A DNA stretch of 64,000 bases from Scortum barcoo (GCA_023238725.1 CM041553.1:20682501-20746500); one strand, 5' to 3'. Positions 21,880-35,645 are shown, numbered from the stretch's first letter. The notes: generated by a model not told the origin, from the letters alone. Made by a program: numbers and translations.

Positions 21880-23879
21880 ACGAGGGAATACTTTTAACAT
21901 TTAATGGTAGCACAGGTGTTGTAGGCCAAATTTATTATAGAAAATCTATTGTAGGATAGATCTTCGTATTCAAACCAGGTTCCAAATTGAACAGGTGTTC
22001 CCTTCAGTGGCAGTTTTAATAGATATACCATTCCCCCCCCCCATCTTTCAGTCCGATTTGTCCATTTAAGGTTATATAAATTGCCCAGTATGTCACAAAT
22101 TCTCGATCATCTCTGCAGGTCTACAAAACTCATGTTCCTCACAGCAGGATATGAACTGAGACAGCAACTCAAATCTCTGTACTGTGTTCAAAGTTTGTTG
22201 AAGCTGAAACAATGAATTGATCAGGAGTCGGATCAGACGAGTTGTGTGACAAAAAAGCTGAATAATTATACTACAGCTGCACGTTCAGTTTCTTACCTTT
22301 ATATCTGACAAACCCAAAGTCACAATAAGAGGAGCAAAAATACAAACTCTAATGTTGATACGGTCGGTCAGTTCGTCAAGTGAGTCGATCAACTGTTCAG
22401 CTCCTCTTGAGGATTTGTTGCTCTAATCGTTTTTAAGTATCTAAATTTAATCAGTTTAAGTTTAGAATGTAGCCAATGTAGCCAGCATGATGAAGGCTTG
22501 TTGGGTGAAGCGCATTTGAATTTCTATCATTTTCAAGTTACTTTTCTAGAAAAAACGATCTTTAGAGTGAAGATTTTCTCTTCCATATTTTAAATCCAGC
22601 ATCTCTGTGTTTGACATATTCTTGGGCTTTGGAAACTTGAAATGGGCAGTTTTGACTATTTTCTGACATTTTTTAGATTCAATTAATTGATTACGAAAAG
22701 AACTGTTGATTTCGGCCCTTAATGAAACGTGAAATTTCTGCACATTCTGCATTTCGATGTTCTCGCGTGAAAAATCTGTCACTACATTCAAATTAAGATT
22801 CAACTTTTTTTTTTTTTTAGATCGCCATTTAGAAGCCTTGGTAGGAGGTTCGCTTCCGATAATTTACACTCAAAATCTGAATCAAAGTAGCTTGAAGAGG
22901 CAGGAAAAAAAAAAAAAAAAGATTCTTTCTTTAATAAATGTAATTTTAATCTCCCCCTGAAAACATGATAGTTTTTTTTTTTCCCAGTGTAGTCCTTAAT
23001 TTACTTTTTGCTTTTCAACCTGTTGAGAAAGTTTATGGGATTTTAGCCTCACAGAAGAACATGTTGCTTTCACGCAGCTCTCGGTGTCTAAAGCCCGACG
23101 AAGCCGACCGATTTGAACGTGACCCTCTGTGGGGTTTTTTTTTTTATTCAGTCAGTGTCAATTCTATCCGGCCCGTTATCTGTCATGAAGCCCAAACAGC
23201 TCACTGTAGCAGCAGTAACAGAGTCTGTGCTTTGCTGCGGATTCCCTCCCGCCTGTTGCCTAGCGATAGCTCGTCTCTGGCCGGGCCCCAGAGCTCAGTG
23301 TGCGCTCGCGGTATAAACGGTATTGTGAGGAAGCAGTGAGGGCCGTACATCCTCACATGAATGGACGTGTGGGGGAGTTTCCACTTTGGTTGGCAAGGTT
23401 ACTCTGCTCGCCTGTTTGTTCCCAGGCTCCGCTCATGTGCTGTGCAAGCAGCAGCTCTGCTCCACTGACCGGTCATGGAGGATGGTAATCGAGTTTGGGT
23501 GGTTTTGTTTGAGAGCAGAATATTTGTCTTTAAAATGTGTTCCTGGTTTCATACGCTGACACAGAAGCGTTACAACAAATTCTGTGATTTAGGGCAGAAA
23601 TGATAAAATGATTGACAGAACAGCAATCTGCAACAGTTTTGCTGGAAGATGAATCATTTCATTTGTTTTGTCCGACCTCAGCGTCTCCAGTGAGACGATT
23701 TGCTGCTGCATCATAAAATCACTACGATGGGAATAAGTGAGGTTTTGGACTTTTGGTCCTGCAAAACAAGACATTTGAATTTTAATCACTTTTTATTTTT
23801 TTTACTTTTTACAGCTACATTATTAAGCAACTAACAGGGATAATGTTTAAGAAATAAGATCCTTTTGTGAAATAGAAAT
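21880..23879. other. Intergenic, no gene seen
   Basis: AT-rich sequence after the fbxw7 poly(A) signals, with several homopolymer runs. Short open frames show no family signature. Confidence 0.6.
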
Positions 23880-24545
23880 ACCAATACCACAAAATAAAAA
23901 TACTCTTAGAATTAAAGTCTTGCATTCAAAAAGAAGGTTAAATGGGAAGTCACTCAAGTCGGTGTCGGCTGAAGACCACAACTTCGAATATTTAAAAAAA
24001 AAAAAAAAAGTGAATGTTGAATTCAAAAGAGGAAAGTTCACCAGACTTGGTGAGCCTGTTCCTCATTTGCACTCGAGGCTATATTAACCGCTAGTAGTTT
24101 AACATACCCAAATCAACAGCTCCAGAGTTGCATTGTGGGTAATGGGTGAGGGAGTGCATCAATTCTTATCTTCCCCCCCCCCCATAAGGGTTGTAGGAGT
24201 GCTGAACATTACTAATTCAGTGGCATAGTCTTAAGTAAAAATACTAAAGTGTTAACAGTAAAATAGTTAAAGTCAAGGTAAGAGTACTTGTTTTTCTGGA
24301 TTATTATATACATACAATGACATTACTGATGAAAAAGAAGCATTTTACTGTTTTAGCTGGTCTGTATGGAGCTAGTTTGAACTATTATACAGGTATGTAG
24401 TTTAGTCCAGTGGTTCTTTATTTAGGGGTCGTTATGAACAATAACTGCAGTTGTCAGATAAATGCAGTGCAAAGTTTCCCTCTAAAATATAGTGTAGTAG
24501 AAGTATCTTAAAATGAAATACTCAAGTAAAGAAAAAACAAGGAAA
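23880..24545. repeat. Fish interspersed repeat split by an internal segment
   Basis: The left piece (about 23880-23943, AAATACTCTTAGAATTAAAG then TCTTGCATTCAAAAAG) and the right piece (about 24233-24545, TAAGTAAAAATACTAAAGTG ... GAAATACTCAAGTAAAG) fit the two parts of a repeat I remember as common in percomorphs (terms such as aagtaaaagtac and tcaagtaaag). Between them lie about 290 bp of unrelated sequence with poly-A and poly-C runs, so a nested insertion is possible. Confidence 0.4.
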
Positions 24546-27500
24546 GTTCATGCATCCATGCAATAATTTAGATTTTTTTTGTGTTAATGAGGAAATAACA
24601 AAAATAGTAATAATATAATAATAAAAATAGTAAAATATATTTATCTTGGAGTAACGGCACACACACCGTAACAAACAAGATTATCTGGAGTAGGAGACAC
24701 TGATGTATCTCCACAGATAGTGCTTTAATGAACTTAATTTTAGGAAGTGATGAATCATCTCGTTCCTTGAGGTTATTAGCAATTTATCTAGCTTACACTT
24801 ACTGCCTCGATTGCACCGCGCTTCCTCTTGATGGATGATTGCCCCTCTCTCCCGCGCTCGCCGCTCAAGCCGACCACGTCTGCTGTTGCCCCCTCGGCAC
24901 TAACTCATCCGGCGACAAACAACAGGCCGCGGACATGAGAGATGGAAAAACGGGCGAGGGAAGTTGCCTTGATGAGTGGTTGTTTGACAGTATGGGAAGC
25001 ATTTAAGAGGTTTGGATGTCGAGATAAAAAGAGGTTGAGGGGATGGGCGGGGGGCTCCCACACCTCATTCCATATCCCTCCATCTCTTTGTTCGGTAATC
25101 CTGCCCTGCAGCATCGTGGCTCTTCTCACTGCCAACGGATTCTCAAAGGGCTGTAGCATTAGCAGTGGTAGCGTTCCACGTCTCCACTTAATCCTATTTT
25201 GGACTTTTGTTGGAGCCCCAGAACTGATAAAGAAGCACTTAATCACCATAACCCGCTGTCAATGCGTGATGTTGAATGGAGTTACAAAATGTTAGCTCAC
25301 CATTGCTCCGTGCCGCACATAGGTGGACCTAAAATGCCTTTATTTCCTTCAGGGAGCTGGTGTTGATGTATGCCATTAATCTTGGCGGTTGCCCTCTGAG
25401 GAAGCACGTGTTTCGAGGCTGTGAGGTCAGCACGCTCGCTCAGCTCCTCCCTCGTGGCTGGAAGTGTGCGTTTGTGTGAATTTGACAAGTCTGACATATA
25501 TATATATATATATTTTTTTTTTTTTCTTCCTTGCGGCCCTCTCACATCCGAAAAAAAAACCTTAGTGAAATGCCAGGTTTGTCATTGGCAAAATTGGCCA
25601 TTTGAATGAATTCCCGCGTTTGATCACAGTTCAGCTGCGCACCAAATCACATCCTGTGCTTCATAATGAGATGTGTCAGAGCCGTTCCTGAGCACAATAA
25701 TCCCGTATAGAAGCAGAAACATTCATTCACCTTTTCTTCCCCCTCCCCCTTTAAAATAGCTTAATCACAGCCAGGTGAATACGACGCAGATCAGATCAGC
25801 TGAATCTCTGATTGCCCTGATGGGATTCACGCCCGACTGCCACTTCTTCAGAATCCAAACCTGACAGCAGGAGGTAAACTGCAGGGGTCATTCATTCATA
25901 TCGCTGACAGTCCCATGGAGCCCCGAGCGCAAGACATTCATTTTAAATTATAGTCGAGATTTCAGTGTCTCAATAAATTACCAACCACGCAGGGCTGAAT
26001 TATGGAGAAACATATAAAATAATGTACGAGATGTCTAAAAATTTCTGTTTGATCTGATGAAGCAGCAAAACAAATATGGCATCTTGGGTTTCAGAGTTTT
26101 AACCAGTATATTCGTCAGAGCTTCGATGTCTAGAAGTACTAAATCAAAGGAAACTGGATTTGATGGTTAATTAATAGGATTTTTTTGTGGCTCACCGACT
26201 CACTCACACACTGTCGCAGGTGTTTCAGCCTCTGTTTGGTTGTTCTCACATTAACCCTCACCTGAAGGTCTGCAAGGTCACGTGGGTTATAGTGTGACTT
26301 GGTGTGAAACTGCCTGGGGGGAGAGGGAGGATGTCAGCATGGTATTATCTCTGAGTACTCCTAGAACTACGATCCCATGACCCAGATGACTTAAAGCCTC
26401 TTCACACGGTGTAATTTTGGGCTCCCTCACAAAAAAGTTGACATTTGTGACAGAAAAAAAAAAAAGGTGGTGAAATCTCCGGTCATCACTGCTCTCGCAC
26501 CAACCCTGTGAGACACTTTACGTCCGATTTAGAGCTTTGGTGATCAAAGACAGTCGTCGCGCAGCCAGACGCAGATTGCAACCTAGATTATACCCGTTTT
26601 ACACAGTGCGACATGACACTCTGCGAGATACCGCGAACCTGCAACATGGTTGTTATCACAGTAAGCAGAATCTTCTCAGACATGGAGCTTAAAGGATCAG
26701 AGAGAAAAAAAAAAAAAAAAAAACATTTCCTCCAGTGGTTCGTAGCCATGCAGATGGTTTCATTTCCTCAGTTTGAAATTAATATGAAACCAGCAGTGGG
26801 TGAGAAAATATTTGTCTTGTACTTTTGGTTAACCAGACCTTTAAAAATATGGTGGCAACTGATATTTTTATCATTGAGTTATCTGATGATTATTTTTCCA
26901 ATTAATTGGTTAGATAAAAAAGCAAAATTCAAGCTGTCCAAAAGCCAAATATATTCAAGTCATAGTGAACACAGTGGAGGTGCACCTCACAAGTATTTTC
27001 ATTTCTTCAATTTATAATTATTCAACATCATTTTCATGGGTCCAAGTTTACTTCTTCAAATGTCTGATTTTGTCCAAACAACAGTCTAAAACACAACCAT
27101 ATCATTTTGCTGTAATGTAATACAGAGAAGATCTGTAAATCGTCACATTTGAGAAGCTGGAACAGTGATAGTTTTCCATTTTTTGGTTGAAAAATTTGAA
27201 AGCGAAATGATCAGCTGGTACATTAGTAGTTTTAACAGTAACAGACTCATATGAGTGACCTCTCTGACCTTGAGTTTGTAGGGTTTAAAAGGCAGGGAAG
27301 AGAAAGTGTGTTTTCCTACCGTGAAGGACTGTAAAGGAGCATTCAGCTTCACGCTACACCAGGGCCCATCTGCAACACTCGTGTGCGTAGGCGGCAAAAG
27401 TATGGCAGGGGAGGATGCCAGCACATACTGCTATGGAGAGGGCATACACGCTAAAATCCAGCACCACCTGTCTCACTTTGGTAACTGATGAGCACAAGGT

Positions 27501-29969
27501 GTGCAACGGTGTGTGCTCCCATTTGTCTGCAGAGGAGATGAGTAAGCAAATTCACCTGTGGTGTCGTCCTCAAGTGCTAATTATGCGGTCAATTTTCTGC
27601 AACAGATAACAGAGTGTGAGCGTTTCAGAGACAGATTTATTATGTTTTCATGAATATGGAACAGAAATCTCTTGAATCTGACTTATTCCATGTCAAGAAA
27701 TCACAGTTTTATTTTGCTCTTCTTTCATGTTTAAGCAGTTGTGTGCTCCTGTTTGTGAGTGTGGAGGTTGTTGCTGGTGCTTTCCTGCGCCTGCCTTTGC
27801 CCGCTGTGGCTTGGCAGGGAGACACTACCGCTGACAGCTCCTGTGCAGGAGAGTGCCGCAGGCAGAGCTCGGGCATGACAAACCCTTCTGGAGCACACTT
27901 ACGACTCAACGGAGCTGAGCCACAAAAATACTTGAATCCCTAATGCCCGGACCTCCTGCATAATGCTCAAAATATGTGTGTTTCCTGCTGGAATCTTGTA
28001 ACCCTGTAAAGGATATTAAACTTGGTCTTATTTTCATCATTTAAAGCATCATTTCTATCAGTTAAGAAAACTCTGTCCTCATACAAGTGTGGCTGCAACC
28101 TTTTTACTTTATGAGTGTGGCCACTGGCTGTTGAGTTTGGTGAGTGGGCTGATTCAGGTGTATGAGACCAGCTGAGGTTGAGCAGATGGAGGTGAAACAA
28201 GCTGCTCCAGAGGAGTAAGGCCACATTCACTGAGTGTGAAAAAATACAACACAAGCACAAACTGAATGGAGCCAGTCCATCGGTGCAGTGCAGGGGTCTG
28301 CGGCTAAACAACGCAGGGACGCTCTGCCAAAAAGTTGAACCAGGCTTAACTTTTTATGTCACCGAGCGAGGTCAGTGCTTGACTCATATGCTGCACAGTC
28401 AAATATGTGCACACATTCCTGATGGACTATTTTTTAATGTGAAAGCTGTATTCTGGCTGTTTACCATGCGATTGTCTTAACAAAAAATAAAATCGTTGCT
28501 GCTCCGATAACTTTCCAGAGTTGTTTCAAAGTATTGCAACCTGCTATAAACTCCCTAATCTCTTACTCAAACTGCATTTTCTGGATGGTATTGGACTGTT
28601 TCAGCTGTATCTTAAACAAATGCAGCCCCTTACGTTATTTTAAAGGTAGGTTGGTTTTGGTCTGAATCTCTGCCAAAGCTGTCAAATTATCTTCTTTTCT
28701 CTTGTAAACAAGTTTGAGTCACGTTTGTTTTGACAGCATCTGTTTCCAGAAGGAATCAAAACAAGCACAACTGGTTGTCTCCAGGTTATCACTCCTGCAC
28801 CCCAGAGGAAATTTGCTCCACTTCTCCGCGTCGTACCCCTGGATGACTGGGATCTTGAATCGCTGTGGTATCGCGGTGTCGAGACGTTATTTGAAGGCTC
28901 CAGTCACATTAAAGGGCAGCCTGTGGTGCCTCTAGGATTTGAGTCCGCATGTGTGAATGGGGAGGAGGAGGCATGGGGGGTGTAAGACCAGCTTGTTGGC
29001 AGAGGTGCACACGCCTGCGTATTTCATGCACAGCTGGCACAGTATGGTTACTTTCATTAATTATTTAAATCTTCCAATGCAGGGCCAGGACAGTGACCTT
29101 CTACACACCTTCTAAGAGTTTATAGAGTGAGACTGGTCGTTGCAGCTGACTTTATTACATACAGCTTCTAAACCAGTTTTGAGATGGTTCAGTCTTTTTT
29201 TTTTTAATTCCAATTCAAGCGTTAGTCTAACTGCTTGTGTTTCCCAACACTTCTCGCTTCTTTTCAGCAGCGTTGCCACATTCCCTGATCACAGCAAGTT
29301 ATCTTGGTGAGTACAATGTTATTACTGATAAAAGAAGATGGCCAAAACAAGGAAAATAAGACACAATAAACCAGACTTACAGTATCATTACCATGGGTAA
29401 AAGTTCACATTTCCACCTTTGTTGGAAAAAAACTCATTTAAGTGAGTGAGTGAAATAAAAGAAACAAACTTTATCTAGGTTAAATATTACCTAGAGACAG
29501 AGAGAGAGGGAGAGAGGAAGGATGCAATGGAGCAAGTACTCGAAGTGTCTTTAATACCAGGACACTAATTATACTCACCATCTGCAAAATATTGCACAGC
29601 AGTGATTCCCAAGACTGCCGAGTTGTTACACTTTCATCATGATCACAAATTTCCCCAGGAGGAAACACTTCCATCCAACCTGGGACCAATAGAAGTCTGC
29701 AAATGGCTCCTGTCAAGTGTTGCAGTGTAACAGTATGATTATCATCCTGTTGGAGGTCACAGCAACATTGAATTACTTTTGCACACATGCTCAAGTTAAT
29801 TTGAAGAGAATAACCGCATGCAAAAGTAATTCAAAGTGCTTCAAAGGGTGATAAAAGCAATAAAAAGGTTAAAACATAGTGCATTTATTCACACAAAAGC
29901 TGAAGATGGTGTTTGTGAAACCTCAAATGAGCAGACAGGCTGTTCTGGGCTTTATGTGCATAAATACTG
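24546..29969. other. Intergenic, no gene seen
   Basis: No exon with protein similarity was found. It contains a (TA)n plus poly-T tract (25497-25525) and poly-A runs near 26455 and 26706. The block 24,780-25,300 is GC-richer and repeat-poor but has no recognisable coding potential. Confidence 0.5.
25497..25525. repeat. (TA)n and poly-T tract
   Basis: About 8 TA units followed by a T run. Confidence 0.8.
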
Positions 29970-30160
29970 AATGTTCAATCGCCAGATTTAGAATGAGCTC
30001 TGGGACTTTGACGTAGACATCTGTCTGATGACCTGAGAAATCTGCTGGGTGGACAAACTAGAAGCCAGTCAAATGTGTAATCTGGAGCCAGACCGTTAGG
30101 AGCCTCATAGACCAGGAGCAGGACGTTAAAGTCAATTCTGTAATTAACAGGTAGCAACTG
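29970..30160 (-). pseudogene. Non-LTR retrotransposon reverse transcriptase fragment
   Basis: The minus strand reads LPVNYRIDFNVLLLVYEAP, NGLAPDYTFDWLL, then PPSRFLRSSDRCLRQSPRA and HSKSGD. This resembles the C-terminal tail (LPVxxRIDFKxLLLVYxALNGLAPxY ... RxLRSSD) of fish non-LTR retrotransposon polyproteins, as I remember the family. It is short, truncated at both ends and has no catalytic motif. The clade (L2/CR1-like) is a guess. Confidence 0.55.
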
Positions 30161-30361
30161 GAGGTGTTTGAGAATGATATCATTGAACTTTTTTGGTCCT
30201 AATTAAGATTCAAGTGGTGGCATTTTGAATGAGCATTTCATTGTACACAAGATAAGTATATGCTCCCAAGGGGTGCAGGGTGATTCATCAATTCTTCTTT
30301 TTTTTTTTTCTTTTTTTTCAGGAAATGACAATTTCTGAAATACCACTAAAAATAAACTATC

Positions 30362-30691
30362 TTAAAAAGAATAGTTCAACATTTTGAGAAATACACTGAT
30401 TTGGTTTCTTGCAGAGAGAAACCAGAGAAGATCGATACCTCTCTCCCATTTGTGAGTTAAGCATGGAGCTGGAATCAGGAGGCAATTAACTCAGCTGATT
30501 GGACATTTCTGTTGTGAACGATTCAAACAAGTAAAATAAAACCTGTTTGTGAGCTTTAGAGGTCCTGGTAAGCTGAACTTTCAGGCAGCTCCTAAATCCA
30601 CTATTAATCACTAAGATCAGCTAGTTAACTCCTCTCACTCAGCAAGAAAGCAAATAAATATATTTCCCGAAATGTCGGACTATTCCTTTAA
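30362..30691. mobile_element. Short element with about 60-bp terminal inverted repeats (MITE-like)
   Basis: The left end (30364-30418) and the reverse complement of the right end (30632-30691) align over about 55-60 bp, with many mismatches (AAAAGAATAGTTCAACATTT against AAAGGAATAGTCCGACATTT). Both continue with a shared TTTCTTGC...GAGAG block. The right half, read on the minus strand, continues into TACCAGGACCTCTAAAGCTC, the core of the repeat at 1676 and 13838. It is either one non-autonomous DNA transposon with inverted ends or two copies inserted head to head. No coding capacity. Confidence 0.6.
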
Positions 30692-30839
30692 CTCCAGTTA
30701 CTAGTTACTAAGTGCCATGGTGAAGAGGAAACCTACTCAAGGAGACGAATATGTCAGTATCTCAGTTGACTCTAACATGTCAAGATTAGTAGTTAGGAGC
30801 CTTTTTGGAGTGAGAATCTCACCAGAAAAAAGATCAGGT

Positions 30840-31075
30840 GGGATGCTACTAAATTACATGGACTGTCTGAACATCACGCCAGTCTTGTACATTATTGCAC
30901 ACTTATTGTATATTATTTACTTGTATTTTTTTTGTATTTATATTTTTCTATTTATCTGGCATTTTAGATGGAAGGGCAAAGTGGAAGAGCAAAGTAAGAA
31001 TTTCATTGTACAGTGAAACCTGTTTTTTATCTGTGCAAATGACAATAAAAATCTTGAATCTTGTCTTGAAGTCAC
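30840..31075 (+). mobile_element. 3' end of a non-LTR retrotransposon
   Basis: Contains TGTACATTATTGCACACTTA, a T-rich tract, AAGAATTTCATTGTACAGTG, then GACAATAAAAATC and a short TTGAATCTTG-type tail repeat. This combination (ATTTCATTGTAC, CAATGACAATAAA, then a tandem GAATCTT tail) is a pattern I recognise as the 3' end of fish LINEs. No reverse transcriptase reading frame remains. Confidence 0.55.
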
Positions 31076-33964
31076 AAGGTTCAGCACTTAAGACCGACCA
31101 CTCTAAAGACCCGACTGCAAACCAAAACCATGCACGACTTCAGCTGGGTAAAAAGGGTCAAAGTCATCGACCAGTAATCAATGGAGGTCAGAGAAAGATC
31201 AAGGAGGCTTTTCACATCTGATGCCGGGGAGCTGTTTGAACAGACACAGTATGGTGGTTAATAAGCCCTTTATCAATCCTACTCTGCACTTGGTCTTTGG
31301 GGGAATCCCAGTCGCCAGGTGGCCTTCCAATAGTCAAAGATCTTAAGTAGAGTTCGGTTAGTTCGACCATGTGATCGAGCCAAAGGTGACGTAGACTCAA
31401 GTTGCACATACTGCTTACTGTGTGGCTGCCATAACCAGCATCAGTTATATCAGGTTGTGATTTTGTTTCTTTATTTTAAATCACTTCTGATTATCTCAAA
31501 TGCAGTCATTCGCTCAAAACACCACCTCCTGACTGAATTCTTTTAGTACATGTGACACAGTGACTGTAATGCACATATAGTTATATAGCAGTTTGAGTAT
31601 ATTTATATGTAGGTCTGTTTCATGATTCATCATTGAACATGCAGAGTCTGCAGATGAGGGTAACTTTAAAACCTCTGCCCCCCTTCAGATCCTGCCCCTG
31701 AGCTTGCATGACCTATGGAGCATACTCCAGCATCACGATGACAAGTGAGCCAAGTTGCCGCTGGTTACGACCGTCAGGTTGTGGTCTGAAACCCTGGTAA
31801 AAGCCAGTAACGTTACCTTGAGCGCTGATTGTTTTCTCAAAGTCACAACATAACCTTCATGCTCAGCTCAACAGCTAAATATGACGACACTGTGATCTCA
31901 GAGCAGAGGTCAACTTCATCCGCAGACTAGGCATGAAGGAAGAGCCTCGGTAGGACAATAAATTATCTCGACCCTCTCGTGACCCGAAGTCGGTGCAGAG
32001 CCCAGAAACTCTGCCACATAATTCCTGTTACCAAACGACTTTCTGTCCGTCCGCAGGATGTGATGTATTTCTCCCGCTGTATAATAAAACGATTTACCCC
32101 AAAACGTTATGTAATCATTACTGATTCTCATTGTTCTCGTTTTGTCTAATCACCTTAATTGCTAAAATACTATTTTAGAGAGCAGATAATCACAACCATA
32201 ATAACTCCAGTGCTTCTGCTAATCCTTCTCCAAAGCTACTGAAGAAATGTTGCATTTTCTTTTTTTGGGGGGGAAATCTCAATTAATTAGTGTTACATCA
32301 AAGGAGCAGTCTCACTCTATAAGCAGGAAATGTAATTAGGCACTAATGAAGAAGAAGAAGAAGACAGTGCTTTCATTCCTCCACAGTGACACTACAGACT
32401 TGCGTCATATCAATATCTCACTTTTTACCCCCACAGGGAGCTGATCAGCCATTCACTGGGTGAAGCTTTAAACCCCCTTTGGGTGAGACGAGACACGGGG
32501 AGGGGGGAGAGGGAGGGGAGTGCTGCTCCTAATGACAAGTGTAGGAGAGCTCAGGCTGTCGAAAAAGACCGACTTCAAAGGGGCAAATGTGAAGAGAGAA
32601 AGACTGCAAACACGGACAGGAATAACGTGTCAGAACAGAGAGCGGGCTGAGGGCGTCTGAGGGAGCAGAATATAAAGGTTTAGGATTTAAACCGAAGCCG
32701 AATGCCCTCAAACACTGCCAAGGAGACACCGGAGTGCTCAAGTCCACTTACGCAGGCTGTCCAGCGCGACATCCAAACACACACTCTCACCTTTTGAAGC
32801 CTGCAGGACTTTGTTTGTGATGTATAATTAAGAAAACTGAAGGTGGACGTTGGCATGTTGAAACACCCCGGACTGTATTTTGATTGATAATAATGATGGT
32901 AGCCCCCGGCTGTGTGAAACAACTTGCATGATGATGTGCGCCACACAAAACTGATCAAAGCACCAAAATATGAAATGTGAAGATTAATGTTTGAAATGAG
33001 AGAGAGAGAGAGAGACAGAGAGAGAGGGGGATACTAGAAGAAAAGATGCTGGTTTCACCATAGAAACAGCAAATTGAGCAATTGAATGCATATCAGACAT
33101 TTTACAGAAATAGACTCTTTTCTCTCTGAGATATGACTCCTTCAAACCCTGGTGAAATAAGACATGCATAAGGGCCTCCCCAGCGGACCGTGATGTATGC
33201 GATCAGTTTGCTCGAAACATAATGAAGATGCTCTGGGCCCGTTCAGAGCGGATTCGGCCGACGTTTGCCATGCAGCTGATGACTGCCAGAGCCTTGGGAT
33301 AATGAGGCCTGGGATAAGACGACTGTGAAGAGGGATTGGAGGAATCTGCGGCAGACTGTTGGCAGGCTTGTGTTGTCTGAGCCGAGCTCTTACACCAACT
33401 GCACCGGGAGGACGACTCTTTCAGATGAGGGGAGGGGTGGGAGAGAGAAGCGGAGGAGGCAGTTTGTGTGAAAGAAAGGAAAGGAAAAAAAAAAAAAAAA
33501 ACACCCACGTGTGACAGCAAAACACTCAGCCTTGAAACGTGCTAGGTTCGCCCATGTGGCCCGCCGCTACCAAAGAGACAGGAAGCAGAACAACAGGGAT
33601 GTCAGTCAGGCAGACAGTGAGTGGGATGAGATGAGCTGACATCACCAAACATACTGTATCGTGTCTGTATCAGAGGAGAAGCTGAACGGTGTCCTGGTAT
33701 TCGTTCGTTTTGCTGTTTCTCAAAGTGTGCACAAACCCAACTTCAATCTTTTGTCAGGCTGAACTCGCAGGGGCGGGTCTAGAAAGTTTTGAACGAGGGG
33801 GTCAGACTGCAGATTCAAAGTAAGGGGACACATTTAGGTTACATTTCAAGAAAGACTTGCATTTCCCTGGTTCCATTATTAATAGTTACAACAATAAATG
33901 CAAAATAAACAAGTTTAAATAATCTGTTTGTAACTCCAAATAGTTCACAGCCATTTAGCATCAT
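31076..33964. other. Intergenic, no gene seen
   Basis: Contains a GAA run (32348-32364) and a GA tract (32998-33036). No exon recognised on either strand. Confidence 0.5.
32998..33036. repeat. (GA)n tract
   Basis: Imperfect GA dinucleotide run with one C interruption. Confidence 0.85.
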
Positions 33965-34185
33965 TTGTGGTCATTTTGTGTACCTTTTGCGTTTCTTTGT
34001 TGTCATTTTTCATCACTCTGTAGTCCTTTTGAGTCTCTTTTTAGTTTTTCTATACTTTTCTATACTTTCTTTTTTGATCAATTGTCTTTGTTTTACCTGC
34101 CTTTGTGGTTGTTTTGTGTTGCTTCGTTGCTGTTCTTCATCACTCTGTAGTCATTTTTTAATCTCTTTGTGGTTGTTATATTGAA
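33965..34185. repeat. Degenerate minisatellite-like array
   Basis: Imperfect repetition of a T-rich unit of about 18 bp (GTCATTTTGTGT.., TTTCTTTGTTGTCATTTTT, CACTCTGTAGTC, TCTCTTTGTGGTTGTT). The open frames across it come from the missing stops and are not genes. Confidence 0.45.
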
Positions 34186-35445
34186 ATGAAGCATTCTCAT
34201 TGAGATGTTAACTGTCACTTCATACAGGGGTTTTGATAGTAATAGGGCAACCACTTATCACCATTTAAACCTGATAAGGGGGCCCCAGGGGAGGCTAATC
34301 AGTGTTGGATGGTTGGAGGGGGGCAGCCCTGGATACCCGTCTGATCCAACCCTCCATCAAATTATTTTGATGGGGATGAGGCAGGCACAGAGCAGGAAAC
34401 AGAAATCAGGAGAAAAGAAAGATGCTGCTGCTGCCACCACAATGAATAAAAATAGGATGTTTTATAAAAATGAGTAAGAAGAGTGTTTTGTATGCAGGTG
34501 TAAGTGACAACGCTCAATCTTTTGTTGTTTTCAAATCAGGACAATTTCTATTTATCAAAAATGTTAACTTCTCCAATAAAAACACAATTCAGCCTCCGTT
34601 TTCAGTTGGCACTGCAGTTCACAGGGGCCATTCATTACCCTCTCTCATTCATAGTTTCCCCTTGAACCAAAGGGAATGATTAAAAAGGCCCCGATTGGTT
34701 GGAGAGTTTCTGATTCTGCAGTCGCCCCAGACTTCAATCACCCTCTAATTGAAAAGTTATAATGAGGTTCAGCCGAGCTCAGCTAAAGCACTCCAGCTTG
34801 ACTCCGATTCAACGCTGGGCGCGTCTCTCAGAACAAAGCGAAGACACAGCCGTTTGAATTTTCACACAAACAACTCCCGTGGAAACAGATCTTTGTGAGA
34901 GGCTTTTATTCAGATTTTTTATCAAGCTTAAAATGAAGTGACATTAAAGCCTGATTTAATGCTAATTGAATGCGCAGAAGCCGTTTGCATTTTTCATTTT
35001 GCTGCGTGTGTAATTAGTTGCAGTCCATTCAGAATCACAGAGGAAACGGAGGAAAAACAATGCATACATATTGCATTAGGGAGCAGACGGCCGGGGAGGA
35101 GCATCATTAATCAAAGATCCATAAACACAGCTCATAATGTTAATCCAGCACTTATTTTCAAAGCTGTGGACACTTGTAATGAGCAATCTTTTTCTACAAA
35201 GCATTTCTACAAAGTGGAGAGGGGTGCAGAGCCAGGATATGCATTGAATTATCGACATTGCTAGCACAGTTCCCACCTTTTCTGTCTTCTTATTTCTTCC
35301 GCCCAGAAACATGAAACATGACTTACACGATCCCTGATGTAATGAGAGTCGTATGTCAGCTGGCATGCTTCTATTTTCACCTCAAGCCCCAGCGAGGCTC
35401 TCTTAGTATTCCTCATACGTCCCATCTTGCTTTTTTAACTCTGAG
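34186..35445. other. Intergenic, possible conserved non-coding block
   Basis: No gene recognised. The part about 34,690-35,260 is free of simple repeats and has several TAAT/ATTA homeodomain-type cores (TGTGTAATTAGTTGCAG). It could be a distal regulatory element, but the sequence alone cannot show this. Confidence 0.4.

Positions 35446-35645
<200 letters not shown>

Noticed and set aside
26400..26640. Possible MITE starting TTCACACGGTG and ending near TTTACACAGTGCG
   Set aside because: No convincing inverted ends or target duplication could be seen by eye.
33201..33560. GC-rich block considered as an exon or promoter
   Set aside because: No splice-consistent open frame with protein similarity and no CpG-island-like density on inspection.
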